Origin: Vicinamibacteraceae bacterium
Lineage (GTDB): Bacteria > Acidobacteriota > Vicinamibacteria > Vicinamibacterales > JAFNAJ01
Direction of reading: 5' to 3'
NCBI GenBank assembly: GCA_023384595.1
Contig: JAHDVQ010000021.1
Location: 1-35,692, forward strand
Length of the DNA: 35,692 nt
Positions 19,156 to 30,516 of this stretch are shown piece by piece. Below the pieces are notes generated by a model, which saw only the letters and a program-made list of their open reading frames with translations, had not been told where the DNA came from and made no database searches. The first letter of the stretch is position 1. Each line of letters begins with the position of its first letter. The translations under genes and the position numbers were made by a program.

Positions 19156-20280
19156 TCAGGTGGCGGCCCGAGACGCGGCCGCCTCCACGGTCGCCGCGTG
19201 CCGCCTGGGGCCCCACCCGAGGAGCGCGAGCAGGAAGAGCCCCGCCGCCGCCGCCAGCGGACCCAGTTCGCAGAGGCCGACGCGAGGCCCGCCCGCCACG
19301 ATCGCGGGCCAAATCATCGTGTAGAGGTCGAGCGCGCGGCCGGCGACGACGATGGCGGCCACCGCGGCGAGCACGCGCCCCCGCTTCGCCCGGCGGAAGA
19401 GCAGCACCAGGAACGGCACCACCCAGTTCAACCCGACGTTCAGGTAGAAGAGCGTGAGCCAGGCACCCTCGCGCCGCCGGACGTAGTAGGTCGCCTCCTC
19501 GGGGATGTTCGAATACCACATCAGCATGTACTGGCTGAACCAGATGTACATCCAGAACGTGCTGAAGGCGAACAGGAGCGTCCCGAGATCGTGGAAGTGC
19601 GCGTCGGTGATCGTGTGGCTGGCGAGGCCCTGGCGCCGTAGCCACATGAGCGCCAGCACGAGCAGCGCGAGCGTCGACGCGAAGGCCCCGGCAAAGTGAT
19701 AGACGCCGAAGATGGTGCTGTACCAGTGCGGCTCGAGCGACATGATCCAGTCGACGCTCGCGAGCCAGAACGTCAGCGCGAAGACGATGAGGAAGGCGGT
19801 GGCCGGCGCACGCGTCGCTCGTGCGTCGTCGCTGGACGGGTCAATCGCGATCTGGCGCGTCCGTCCGACCAGCACCGCGGCGAAGACGAGCCACAGGGCG
19901 ACGTAGACCGCGGCCCGGACGTAGAAGAACCCCTGGCTCAGCCACACGGCCTTGAACCCCGTCAGGTGCCCGGCCTCCGCCATCCACGGGTACAGCCAGG
20001 GCGCGAAGACAAACACCAGCGCCAGGCCGGCGGCCCCCACTGGAATGGCGGCGGCGAAGGTTGCGGGGACGCCGCGGAACGCGAGGTCCCACGTCGCGCC
20101 GCAGACGCGGTTGAGCGCCACGAAGAACAGCCCGCCAAGCCCTGCGGCGAGCGTGCCGAAGCTGGCGATGAGGATGCCGGCCCACGTCCGCGCGGGATCG
20201 TGCACCAGGCCCGCGACCGCCCCGGCCACGCCGGCGACGACGAGCACGCGGGCGACGGTGTGGAGGCGTGCAGGGGTCAT
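19156..20280 (-). CDS. actF: Alternative complex III membrane subunit ActF
   Basis: 374-residue polytopic membrane protein with about ten helices, last gene of the act cluster. The ActF subunit resembles NrfD-type proteins and contributes to quinol handling in ACIII. Typical stretches are LTFWLASVDWIMSLEPHWYSTIFGVYHFAG and FSTFWMYIWFSQYMLMWYSNIPEE. The ATG at 20280 overlaps the actE stop by four bases (ATGA). A longer open frame back to 20502 is the shadow of actE. No cytochrome oxidase genes follow, although act clusters often continue into cox genes; here the operon ends at a convergent gene. Confidence 0.93.
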   Translation of the reverse strand: MTPARLHTVARVLVVAGVAGAVAGLVHDPARTWAGILIASFGTLAAGLGGLFFVALNRVCGATWDLAFRGVPATFAAAIPVGAAGLALVFVFAPWLYPWMAEAGHLTGFKAVWLSQGFFYVRAAVYVALWLVFAAVLVGRTRQIAIDPSSDDARATRAPATAFLIVFALTFWLASVDWIMSLEPHWYSTIFGVYHFAGAFASTLALLVLALMWLRRQGLASHTITDAHFHDLGTLLFAFSTFWMYIWFSQYMLMWYSNIPEEATYYVRRREGAWLTLFYLNVGLNWVVPFLVLLFRRAKRGRVLAAVAAIVVAGRALDLYTMIWPAIVAGGPRVGLCELGPLAAAAGLFLLALLGWGPRRHAATVEAAASRAAT

Positions 20281-20837
20281 CGCGTGCTCCGCTGGAGCGC
20301 CCGCACGTGCGCGATGGCGCGCCACCGATCGCGCTCGCCGATCTGGCCGGCGTAACCGGGCATGTTCATCTGCCCGTAGGTGATGATGTGGAACAGGTGG
20401 CCGTCCTTCATGTCGGTCGCCTTTGGCGCGAGCAGCGAGGGCGGGGCCGGAAACCCGCGGGCGACGACCGGCCCTTGACCGAGGCCGTCGGCGCCGTGGC
20501 ACGGCGTGCAGAAGGTGGCGTAGACCGAGGCGCCCCGCGCGGCGTCGCCATCCTCCGCGGGCGGGGCCACGAGGGCGGCGGCCGCGCGCTCGGCTCCCGC
20601 CGGGTTAGCCTCGAACCGCTCGAGGCTCACGCCGCGTGCGACCACGCCTGGCGGCGGCGGCTGCAGCACCTGGTTGTTCGCCAGCAGCGGCGAGGCCGCG
20701 TACGGTTCGGCCGCGGGCGAGTGCACCATCTCGGGCATCACGTCCACGTTCGGCTGCTCCGGCGAGGGCCGCACGACCGCGTGCGCGGCGATCATGCCGA
20801 GGAGCACCAGCGCGAGCAGCAGGTTCAGCGTCCTCAC
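20277..20837 (-). CDS. actE: Alternative complex III monoheme cytochrome c subunit ActE
   Basis: 186 residues from GTG 20837, with AGGAGG four bases upstream and the actD stop overlapping (GTGA). An N-terminal hydrophobic anchor (about 4-20) holds a periplasmic cytochrome c domain with one CTPCH heme site and a likely axial Met in YGQMNMPGYAGQI. In ACIII this subunit passes electrons out to soluble cytochrome c or an oxidase. The 308-residue frame that starts further upstream runs through actD and is rejected. Confidence 0.92.
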   Translation of the reverse strand: MRTLNLLLALVLLGMIAAHAVVRPSPEQPNVDVMPEMVHSPAAEPYAASPLLANNQVLQPPPPGVVARGVSLERFEANPAGAERAAAALVAPPAEDGDAARGASVYATFCTPCHGADGLGQGPVVARGFPAPPSLLAPKATDMKDGHLFHIITYGQMNMPGYAGQIGERDRWRAIAHVRALQRSTR

Positions 20838-21372
20838 GACGCCTCCTCCGCCGGCTCGACGCGCGCCCGGACGTCGACGGCATGGTGCGCGTCGAAGAGC
20901 GCCCTCACCGAGGCGAGCGACGCCGTGGCATCCGCCGGCTCGACGACCAGCGCGAAACGGTCGTCGGTCACCTGGTCGGCCACGAGCGCCGGCCGCCGGC
21001 CGGGCCTGAGCCCCGCCACGAGGAAGAGCGCGCTCACCGTCGCAAGCCCCGCAAACAGCACCATCACCTCGAAGGTGATCGGCACGAAGGCCGGCAGCGA
21101 GTTGTGCGGCTTGCCGCCGACGTCGAGCGGCCAGTCGACGACCGCGGTCCACAGCTCGAACCACAGCTTGAGCACGGCGCCCGTCGCCCCGGCGACGAGG
21201 CACACCAGCGCCAGCCGCGACGGCCGCAGCCCCATGGCCGCGTCGAGGCCATGGACCGCGTACGGCGTGTAGGCATCGACAATCCGCAACCCGGCGGCAC
21301 GCGCCGCCCGCGTGGCGCCGACGAGGTCGTCCTCGCGCTCGAAGACGCCGACATAACGCGTCTCGGCCGTGT

Positions 21373-21376
<4 letters not shown>
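20834..21376 (-). CDS. actD: Alternative complex III subunit ActD (DUF3341)
   Basis: 180 residues. The N-terminal part has YVGVFEREDDLVGATRAARAAG and AYTPYAVHGLDAAMGL; two membrane helices follow (about 55-76 and 97-121), then a C-terminal soluble segment with FALVVEP. This is the DUF3341 pattern of ActD. The ATG at 21376 overlaps the actC stop by four bases. ActD has no cofactors and is thought to stabilise the membrane part of the complex. Confidence 0.93.
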
Positions 21377-22795
<1,419 letters not shown>

Positions 22796-22803
<8 letters not shown>

Positions 22804-25800
22804 GGTGCCCGCTCCCCTCTGCCGCGCCCGTCTCCCCGGACGTCGGCGCGCCCTGACGCACGATCTTCAGATAGGTCACCGACGGCTGCACGTTCAGCTC
22901 CTCGAGCAGGACGTAGCCGCGGCGATCGTGCGACAGCCGCGCGACGGCGCTCGACGGGTCGTTCAGATCGCCGAAGGTGATGGCGCGCGTCGGACACGAC
23001 TGCTGGCATGCCGTCCGGATGTCGCCGTCGCCGACGCGCGTGCCGGCCGACTTCGCCGCGATCTTTCCTTCCTGAATGCGGTGCACGCACATCGTGCACT
23101 TCTCCATCACCCCGCGCGTACGCACGGTGACGCCCGGGTTCAGGCCCAGCGTCTCGGTGCCCTCGCCGTGCGGGTAGGCGAACCAGTTGAAGCGCCGCGC
23201 CTTGAACGGACAGTTGTTGGCGCAGTAACGCGTGCCGACGCACCGGTTGTAGACCTGCTGGTTGAGGCCCTCGGCGCTGTGCACGGTGGCGAGCGTCGGG
23301 CACACCGTCTCGCACGGCGCGTGCCCGCAGTGCTGGCACAGCATCGGCTGGTGCGCCATGTGCAGCCCGTCATCGTCCTCGGTGTAGTAACGATCGATGC
23401 GGAGCCAGTGCATCTCGCGATTGCGGCGCACCTCGTCGAGACCGACCACGGGGACGTTGTTCTCGACCTGGCAGGCCACGACGCAGGCGCCGCAGCCGGT
23501 GCAGGCGTCGAGGTCGATGGCCATGCCCCACCGGTGCCCCGTCGCGGGGTGATCCTCGGGCCAGAGGTCGGCCATCTCGTGCGACGGTCCGTGCGCCGCG
23601 CCATCGGGCCGCATCAGCGCATCGCGCGAGATCTCCTGCACGATCGGCCGGGGCGGCGTGCCCGCGGGGACGAGGTGCGCAGGCACGGCCAGCGAGTGGT
23701 ACTCCTGCGTGCACGCCAGCTCGCGCCGCCCATTCGCCCGCACGAGGCGGACGCCGGCGACCTCGCGCTCCAGGCGCCCTTCCCGCCAGCGGAGGAGCGG
23801 CGCCGCGTTGACGCCGACCCGCCCCTGTTCGCCCACCGTCGGCCGGCTGCGGAACCAGTGGCGGCCGAGGTCCCTGAAGCGCTCGGTGACGAGGCCGCCG
23901 TAGCCGAGCGCCACGGCCACCGTCCGCTCGTGCTGGCCGGGCTGCACGAGCACCGGCAGCGTGAGCGCACCGCCCTCGGTCTCGACGCGCACGAGGTCGC
24001 CGGTCGCGAGGCCTTGGCGCGCGGCGATGGCCGGCGACACGGCGGCGTAGTTGTCCCACACGACCTTGCTCACGGGATCGGGCAGTTCCTGCAGCAGCGG
24101 ATTCCACGCGTGCTCGCCGCCCGGCATCGACGTCTTGTTGTAGAGCACGAGCGTGAGCGCGCCGGGCTCGGGGCGCGGGCGCTCGACCGACGGCGCCGGC
24201 AGCGCGGCGGCCGACTCGCGGGCCGGTGCCGATGGCACGCGCGACGGTGCCGATGACGCAGGGGCTGGTGCCGATGCCGCGTCGAGCGTGATGAACCCGC
24301 GCTGGACGCTGCCGGACCAGAAGCGCTCGAAGTCCGTGCCCTCCTGTTGCCGCGGCCACACGCCGGCGCGCCAGCGCTCCCGCACGAGGTCGTGTGCCGC
24401 GGCCGGCCGGCCCCGCCAGGCGGCGAGCGTCTCGATGACGCCGCGCGTCTCGCCCAGCGGGCGCACGAGCGGCTGGCACGTGCCCAGAAGACCGGCCACC
24501 GGCCCGCTATCGCCCCAGCTCTCGAACGGGTGGTGATCCGGACAAATCGCATGGGCGGCGGCGGTCGTTTCGTCCGGGCGTTCGGCCAGGCTGACCAGGA
24601 GCGGAACCCGCGCGAGCGCCGAGGCGTCGGGCAGATCGAAGAACGGGTTGGCCCGCCACACGACGAGCGCGGCGACCTGGCCCGCCGCGGCCTCGTCGAG
24701 CAGGCGCCGCACGGCGCGGTCGTCGCCGCGTCGCTGGTACGAGGGGCGATCGAGATCGAGGGTGGCGCCGTACGCGCCGAGCGCCGCGTTGATCCGGTTG
24801 CAGCGGATCTGCGTGTCGAGGTCCTGGGATCCCGCGATGACGAGCGCGCGCCCGCGCGCCGCGAGCAGTCGCTCGGCCAGCATCGCGACGTCGCCTCCCG
24901 CGGTCCCGCGGCCCTCGATGGCGGCGAGCAGATCGAACACGAGGGCGGGAATCTCGTCGGGAGCCACGGCGATGCGCCGGTCGGCCTTGCCGCCGGTGAT
25001 GGTCACGCGCGACTCGACCTGCGCGTGCCACATGGGCGCGTGGCCCGAACCGACGGCGCGGCGTCGTGCGTAGGCGCTCGCGTACTCCACAGGCGCGACC
25101 CACGTGCCGAGGAAGTCGGCGTCGAGCCCGGCGACCACGTCGGCGCGATCGAAGCGGTAGCGCGGAAGGGCGCGCAGGCCGTGCGTGACAAGATGCGCAT
25201 CGAGCGCCGCCGAGGCCGACAGCGCGTCGTACTCGACGTGGACGCCATCGGCGAACGTCGCGAGGAAGCCCTCGATCTCCTGCCGCAGTGTCGGGCTGTG
25301 CACCGTCGGCGTCAGCACCCTGACGGCGCCGCCGGCCTTCCTGATCGCGTCGAAGCGGCCGGTGAGCTGCGCATCGGCCTCGGCCCACGTCGCGTCGCGG
25401 CCCTCGATCGACGGCCGCCTGAAGCGCCGGTTGTCGTAGAGGCCCGCGAGCGAGGCCTGCGCCAGCGCGCACGTGCCGCCGGCCGAGAGCGGATGCTCCG
25501 GCAGGCCCTCAACCTTCGTCGGCCGCCCGTCGCGGGACGTGACGAGCAGTCCGCACCCCGCGGCGCACCCCTGGCACGTCGTCGCATAGGACGCCGTCGC
25601 CCCTGGCACGAACCCTTCGGGCTGGACCACGAGCGGCACGGCGTGCTTGACGGGCGCGCGGCTGCACGAGGTGCCGATCGCGGCCGCGCTGAAGCCGGCG
25701 AGGCGCAGGAAGTCGCGGCGCGAGGGCTCGCGATCGGCATCCTGCACGTGCTCCGCCTCGTTGTCCGGCACGCGGCCTGGGTGTCGATCGCGGGCCTCGA

Positions 25801-25825
25801 GGCTCTTCCAGTAGGTGTTCGCCAT
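22796..25825 (-). CDS. actB: Alternative complex III Fe-S / molybdopterin-fold subunit ActB
   Basis: 1009 residues, the fused form typical of ActB. A twin-arginine signal (SRRDFLRLAGFSAAAIG, about 35-53) is followed by a molybdopterin-oxidoreductase-like domain that in known ActB proteins carries no molybdenum, and then by an NrfC/PsrB-like ferredoxin domain from about residue 770. Cysteine motifs there include CTGCGACVVACQVEN, CQHCGHAPCETVCPT, CVGTRYCANNCPF and CTMCVH, enough for three [4Fe-4S] and one [3Fe-4S] cluster. An N-terminal CQGCAAGCG pair lies near 88-95. It takes electrons from quinol at ActC towards the ActA hemes. It starts four bases after the actA stop. Confidence 0.95.
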
Positions 25826-25829
25826 GGCG

Positions 25830-26483
25830 TCAGTAGTGACAGGTCGAGCAGTCGATCGACGGCTGCACCGCCCGCCCGCCGATGCCGTCGCGCGCCGCGT
25901 CGCGATGGCAGTTCACGCACCAGCCCATGCTCAGGTCGCCCACCTGCCGCACGCGCTCCATCGTTTCCACCGGGCCGTGGCAGGTCTGGCACGTGACGCC
26001 GGCGGCGACGTGCGGCCGGTGGTCGAAGTACACGAAGTCGGGAAGGTTGTGCACGCGCGTCCACGCAATGGGCTGCGGCGTGCGCGCGGGATCCGGCCGG
26101 AGCGCGACGTCGAGCGCGAGGGCGTCGTACAGCTTGCGCAGCTCCGCTGAGACGATCGCGCGCCGCGGTCGCTTCTCGCGCGCGGCCGCCTCGTCCTCGG
26201 CGAGGATCGCGCCGAGCGGCGCCGTGACGAACCGGTGGCAGTTCATGCACACCGAGGCCGGCGGCACGCCGGCGTAGCGGCCACGCTCGGCGTTCGAGTG
26301 GCAGTAGAGGCACGGCACCTGCAGATCGCCCGCGTGCAGCCGGTGTGAGTACGCAATCGGCTGCACCGGCTCGTAGCCCTGGTGGTTGCCCGGCAGGTGC
26401 ACGCTTCGCGCGCGGGCGACGAGCAGCGACCCGGTCAGCGCGATGGCGGTCACGAGCAGGATGGTGACGAGGCGCCCGGTCAT
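25830..26483 (-). CDS. actA: Alternative complex III pentaheme cytochrome c subunit ActA
   Basis: 217 residues with an N-terminal membrane anchor (about 5-23) and five CxxCH heme sites: CLYCH, CMNCH, CQTCH, CVNCH and CSTCH. The last is only one residue from the C-terminus. This heme number matches ActA of purified ACIII. It acts at the periplasmic face, receiving electrons from ActB. Its ATG lies one base after the narK stop, so the act genes directly continue the nitrate reductase operon. Confidence 0.95.
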   Translation of the reverse strand: MTGRLVTILLVTAIALTGSLLVARARSVHLPGNHQGYEPVQPIAYSHRLHAGDLQVPCLYCHSNAERGRYAGVPPASVCMNCHRFVTAPLGAILAEDEAAAREKRPRRAIVSAELRKLYDALALDVALRPDPARTPQPIAWTRVHNLPDFVYFDHRPHVAAGVTCQTCHGPVETMERVRQVGDLSMGWCVNCHRDAARDGIGGRAVQPSIDCSTCHY

Positions 26484-26484
26484 G

Positions 26485-27801
26485 TCAGCGACTCACGCCG
26501 CGCGCCGGATACCCCGGGGCGGCGCCAGGTGCCGCGGCGTACTTCAGCACCCAGGCCATCGACAGAGAGACCAGCGCGAGGAAGATGAAGACGATGAAGC
26601 CGATCGGATAGCCCTTCTCGCCGAGATCGCGTACGGCGAAGGCCATCACGGGCGGCACGACGAACCCGCCGAACGCGCCGAGGCCGCCCACCCACCCCGT
26701 GGCGCCCCCGACGGCCTGGGGCACGGCCTGCGGCACGATCTTGAAGACCGCGGCATTGGCGATGCCCATCCCGAAGGCGAGGAGGAACTGCCCGGGCACC
26801 GCCAGTTCGAACTGCTGCGCGTTGACCATCACCAGCGCGCCCGCGAGCATGATCAGGAGCGCGAGAATCGCGGTGTTCTCGCCACCCTCGCGCAGGTGAT
26901 CGGCCATGATGCCGCCCACGATCCGCACGATGGAGGTCGTGAGCGAGTAGGCGGCCGTCAGCGCCCCCGCCGTCACGAGCGACACGCCGAAGTAGCTGTG
27001 CCAGTACGTCGGTAGCCACGCCGTGAGGCCGATGAAGCCGCCGAAGGTCGTGAAGTAGATGAGCACGAGCGCCCACGTCCGCCACGAGCGCGCGGAGATG
27101 GCGAGGCTCTCGCGGAGCGTGCCGGCCGGGAACAGCTCCTGCCCGGCGGCACGCGCGGCCTCGCGCGCCTCCGCCTCGGCCATCCCGCCGCCGCGCAACT
27201 GGAAGTACCACGCGTCGCGTCCCGTCATCGCGTAGAGCACGGTGCCGACGGCGAGCAGCAGCAGCCACGCGACGTAGGATCCGGCCAGTCCCCACACCGT
27301 GAGGGCGAACGGCAGCACGAACGAGAAGAGGCCGGGCGCGAGGTTGCCCACGCCGGCGAAGATGGCCAGCGCACGCCCCTGCCTCGCCTGGGGGAACCAG
27401 TACGAGACCTGGGCGGCGCCGACCGAGAACGAGGCGATGGCGCTGCCGCTCAGCAGGGCGAGCAGGAGCAGCAGCGGATAGAGCGAGGCCGTGAGCCGGG
27501 CGGGGTAGAGGAAGGAGACGACGGCGGTGATGCCGGCCATCCCGGCGAGCGAGAGGCCGAGCAGCAGCAGCATTGGCGTCCGCCCACCGCGCGTGTCCAC
27601 CCATGCGGCGCAAGGAATGCGCAGGAGGGAGCCCGACAGGGCTGGCATGGCGACGAGAAAGCCCACGGCCATGGGGCTCAGGTGCATGACGTCCTGGAAG
27701 CGGGCCGCGGTGGGCCCGAAGAGCGCCACGGCCGCGAACCCGAAGAAGAAGCCGAGCGTGGCGCCCCAGAGGGCCTGGCGAGGGGTGCCCTGCGCCTTCA
27801 C
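26485..27801 (-). CDS. narK: Nitrate/nitrite transporter NarK (MFS, NNP family)
   Basis: 438 residues with about 12 helices. Family features: GFFFGFAAVALFGPTAARFQ in helix 1, the MFS loop WVDTRGGRTPM, glycine-rich AIFAGVGNLAPGLFSF and GWVGGLGAFGGFVVPP for nitrate passage. It imports nitrate for NarG or exchanges nitrate for nitrite. The start is GTG at 27801, overlapping the narI stop (GTGA). A longer open frame running back to 28959 would look like an 824-residue fusion, but its first 386 residues are the shadow of narI and narJ. Confidence 0.94.
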   Translation of the reverse strand: MKAQGTPRQALWGATLGFFFGFAAVALFGPTAARFQDVMHLSPMAVGFLVAMPALSGSLLRIPCAAWVDTRGGRTPMLLLLGLSLAGMAGITAVVSFLYPARLTASLYPLLLLLALLSGSAIASFSVGAAQVSYWFPQARQGRALAIFAGVGNLAPGLFSFVLPFALTVWGLAGSYVAWLLLLAVGTVLYAMTGRDAWYFQLRGGGMAEAEAREAARAAGQELFPAGTLRESLAISARSWRTWALVLIYFTTFGGFIGLTAWLPTYWHSYFGVSLVTAGALTAAYSLTTSIVRIVGGIMADHLREGGENTAILALLIMLAGALVMVNAQQFELAVPGQFLLAFGMGIANAAVFKIVPQAVPQAVGGATGWVGGLGAFGGFVVPPVMAFAVRDLGEKGYPIGFIVFIFLALVSLSMAWVLKYAAAPGAAPGYPARGVSR

Positions 27802-28493
27802 GACACGACTCCCGGGCCGCGGTACCACCGCACCACCTGCGGCTTCCTCCACAGGTAGGGCAGCGGCGCCACCAGCACGTGCACGAGACGGGAGAACGGC
27901 GTGTAGCCGACGAGCACGAACGCCGTGACGATGTGCGTCTTCACGAGCCATGGCATGGCCGCCATGGCGGTGAGGTCGGGCCGCAGGAAGACGAGCGACC
28001 ACAGGTAGGGGGCGGCCGTCGCGGCAAACCAGGAGGAGCCCCACGGGTAGAGCATGGCGACGAGCACGCCCGTCACGGTCTGCACGCCCAGCATCGCGAA
28101 GAGCACCCAGTCGCGCGTGTTGGTGACGCGCCGCACGCGGCCCACGGTGATGCGCCGCCACACCGCGGCGGCCAGGCCGATGACGGTCAGCACGCCGAAG
28201 GCGAGCGCCGAGACCTCCAGGACGTAGAGCCTGAGGGGCTGCGCGTTCCACGCGAGCACGCTGCGCGGGATGAGGAACGCGACGAGGTGTCCCGTCAGCA
28301 CGACCAGGATGCCGTAGTGGAACGGCACGAGCCCCCAGAAGTGCTGCCGGTTCTCGAGGAACTGCGACGAGAGGCTCGAGTAGCTGTAGCGCCAGCCCCG
28401 GTAGCGCGCGATCGACCCGAGCAGGAAGACGGCGAGCGCCACGTAGGGCAGGACCCCGAAGAGCAGCGCATCGAGCGAGAGCACGCTGGTCAT
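27798..28493 (-). CDS. narI: Respiratory nitrate reductase gamma subunit NarI (diheme cytochrome b)
   Basis: 231-residue five-helix membrane protein. The four heme b ligands can be placed at His59 (FHYG), His69 (TGHL), His187 (KTH) and His205 (LVH), almost the same numbering as E. coli NarI (56, 66, 187, 205). It oxidises quinol and passes electrons to NarH. Its ATG overlaps the narJ stop (ATGA). Confidence 0.95.
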   Translation of the reverse strand: MTSVLSLDALLFGVLPYVALAVFLLGSIARYRGWRYSYSSLSSQFLENRQHFWGLVPFHYGILVVLTGHLVAFLIPRSVLAWNAQPLRLYVLEVSALAFGVLTVIGLAAAVWRRITVGRVRRVTNTRDWVLFAMLGVQTVTGVLVAMLYPWGSSWFAATAAPYLWSLVFLRPDLTAMAAMPWLVKTHIVTAFVLVGYTPFSRLVHVLVAPLPYLWRKPQVVRWYRGPGVVS

Positions 28494-29011
28494 GACACTC
28501 TCTCTTCCACCGGGCCGGTGCCGGGAAGCGCCGCCCGTGCGGCGAGCACCAGGCCGGCAAAGGGACTCGCGGCGGGCAGGGCGGCCGCGATCCTGTCGAG
28601 CGCCGGCGCGAGCACGCGCGCCGCGAACGCCGCCGCGTCGGCGGAGGGCATCGCTCCGACGAGCGGCAGCACGTGGAGGAGGTGATCGGGCAGCTCGCCC
28701 GTCTCGGCGATGCCGGCCTCGCGCAGTTGCCCCCTGAGATCCACCAGGAACGCCCCGCGCTCGTACTGCTCGCCGAACAGGTGCCAGCCGACCTCGAGCG
28801 TCGCCGCGGGGTTGAGGTCGAACGCCTGGACGAAGGCTTCCTGGAGCGACGTGACCGGCAGGGCCGCGACCGCCGCGGCGAACGCCGCCAGACCCTCGTC
28901 GCCCGTTCGCGTGGCCGCCTCGTGGGCGCGCGCGGCGTAGGCCTCGTCGGGGTACGCAAACAGCGGCGCCAGGGCGTCGAGGGCGCCGGCGTGATCGATC
29001 ACCGCGCTCAC
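28490..29011 (-). CDS. narJ: Nitrate reductase assembly chaperone NarJ (TorD family)
   Basis: 173 residues, an all-helical chaperone. The conserved core LPVTSLQEAFVQAFDLNPAATLEVGWHLFGEQYERGAFLVDL and the ELPDHLLHVLPLV segment identify NarJ. It holds apo-NarG during molybdenum cofactor insertion. The start is GTG at 29011, one base after the narH stop. Confidence 0.93.
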   Translation of the reverse strand: MSAVIDHAGALDALAPLFAYPDEAYAARAHEAATRTGDEGLAAFAAAVAALPVTSLQEAFVQAFDLNPAATLEVGWHLFGEQYERGAFLVDLRGQLREAGIAETGELPDHLLHVLPLVGAMPSADAAAFAARVLAPALDRIAAALPAASPFAGLVLAARAALPGTGPVEERVS

Positions 29012-29012
29012 G

Positions 29013-30503
29013 TCACACCCCCCGTCGTGGCGCCTTGATGAACCCGAAGCCGGCGGCCTGCTTGTGCTCCATCGGCTCCTCGAGCATCTGCAGGGCTTCT
29101 TCGCGGTGCATCGGCGGAATCACGAAGCGTTCCTCGAACGTGCACAGCGACGTCAGCCGGTAGATGGCTTCGGCCTCCTCCGCGGTGCAGTCGGCCTCGC
29201 GCAGCATGCGATCGGCCGTGGCGCGGTCGACGTCGCCGACCGTCTCGGCGCGCCGGTGCCAGCGCACCGCCTTCTGCTTGCGCAGGGCGTAGCGCACCTT
29301 CGCGTCGTGGCCGGCGCCGAAGAGGTTCCCGAGGAACTGCAGCGGCACGCGCGCCGCCTCGATGTCGTGGAAGAGGTCGTCGCTCACGCTGTCGACCACG
29401 CCCTGCCCCCGGTTGGCCATCACGGGCGCCATCGGCGGCACGTAGAAGAGCATCGGCATCGTCCGGTACTCGATGTGCGGCGGGAGCGCGACCTTCCACA
29501 CCTTGACGAACTGGTAGACGGGCGATCGCTGCGCCGACTCGATGACCGAGTCGTGCACGCCGTTGGCCGCCGCCGCGGCGATGACCTGCGGGTCGAACGG
29601 GTCGAGGATGAGCGAGCGCTGCGCCTCGACGAGCTCGTCGTCGGGCCTCGAGGCGGCCTCTTCGAGCCGGTCGGCGTCGTAGAGCAGCACGCCGAGATAG
29701 CGGATGCGTCCCACGCACGAGTGGAAGCACGCCGGCGCCTGCCCGGTCTCGAGCCGCGGGAAGCAGAGGATGCACTTCTCGGACTTCCCCGTGCTCCAGT
29801 TGAAGTAGACCTTCTTGTAGGGACAGGCCGCGATGCAGGCGCGCCACGCGCGGCACCGCGTCTGGTCGACGAGCACGATGCCGTCCTCGCCGCGCTTGTA
29901 GAGCGCCCCCGACGGGCACGCCGCCACGCACGCCGGGTTCAGGCAGTGGTTGCAGATGCGCGGGAAGTAGAAGAAGACCAGCCGCTCGACGGCGAACAGC
30001 TGCTGGCGCTGCTCCTCGGAGAGCCCCTCGAGGTTCCGGTCGTGCTCCGCGTAGACCGGCGACCCGCCCAGGTCATCGTCCCAGTTGGGCCCCGACTCGA
30101 TGGCCACCGGCTCGCCCGTCACCATCGAGATCGGCCGCGCGATGGGCTGATCCGAGCCCTCGGGCGCGTCGAACAGGTTCTTGTAGTCGTAGGTCCAGGG
30201 GTGGTAGTAGTCGTCGAGCGTCGGCAGGTTCGGGTGGTGGAACATGTTGACGACGCTCTTGGTCCGGCTCTGCGAGCGGAGCGCGAGCGTGCCGTCCTCG
30301 ACCTTCCAGCCGCCGTTGTACTTCTCCTGGTCCTCCCAGGCCGTCGGGAAGCCCGTGCCGGGCTTGGTCTCGACGTTGTTCCACCACATGTACTCGGTGC
30401 CCTTGCGATCGGTCCAGATGTTCTTGCACGCGATGCTGCAGGTGTGGCATCCGATGCACTTGTCGAGGTGGAACACCATCGACACTTGCGAGCGCACGTT
30501 CAT
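29013..30503 (-). CDS. narH: Respiratory nitrate reductase beta subunit NarH
   Basis: 496 residues carrying four Fe-S clusters. Motifs: CIGCHTCSIACKNIW near 16-30; CNHCLNPACVAACPSGA; CRAWRACIAACPYKK, where Trp replaces a cysteine as in the known [3Fe-4S] site; and CILCFPRLETGQAPACFHSCVGR. It relays electrons from NarI to NarG. It lies 13 bases after the narG stop, the largest gap in the operon. Confidence 0.96.
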   Translation of the reverse strand: MNVRSQVSMVFHLDKCIGCHTCSIACKNIWTDRKGTEYMWWNNVETKPGTGFPTAWEDQEKYNGGWKVEDGTLALRSQSRTKSVVNMFHHPNLPTLDDYYHPWTYDYKNLFDAPEGSDQPIARPISMVTGEPVAIESGPNWDDDLGGSPVYAEHDRNLEGLSEEQRQQLFAVERLVFFYFPRICNHCLNPACVAACPSGALYKRGEDGIVLVDQTRCRAWRACIAACPYKKVYFNWSTGKSEKCILCFPRLETGQAPACFHSCVGRIRYLGVLLYDADRLEEAASRPDDELVEAQRSLILDPFDPQVIAAAAANGVHDSVIESAQRSPVYQFVKVWKVALPPHIEYRTMPMLFYVPPMAPVMANRGQGVVDSVSDDLFHDIEAARVPLQFLGNLFGAGHDAKVRYALRKQKAVRWHRRAETVGDVDRATADRMLREADCTAEEAEAIYRLTSLCTFEERFVIPPMHREEALQMLEEPMEHKQAAGFGFIKAPRRGV

Positions 30504-30516
30504 GGCGTCGGCCTCC

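Noticed and set aside
19156-20502. ActF with a 74-residue N-terminal extension
   Set aside because: The extension is the shadow of actE; ATG 20280 with a four-base overlap to the actE stop is the consistent start.
26485-28959. Apparent 824-residue NarK fusion
   Set aside because: The first 386 residues are out-of-frame reading of narJ and narI. NarK begins at GTG 27801, overlapping the narI stop.
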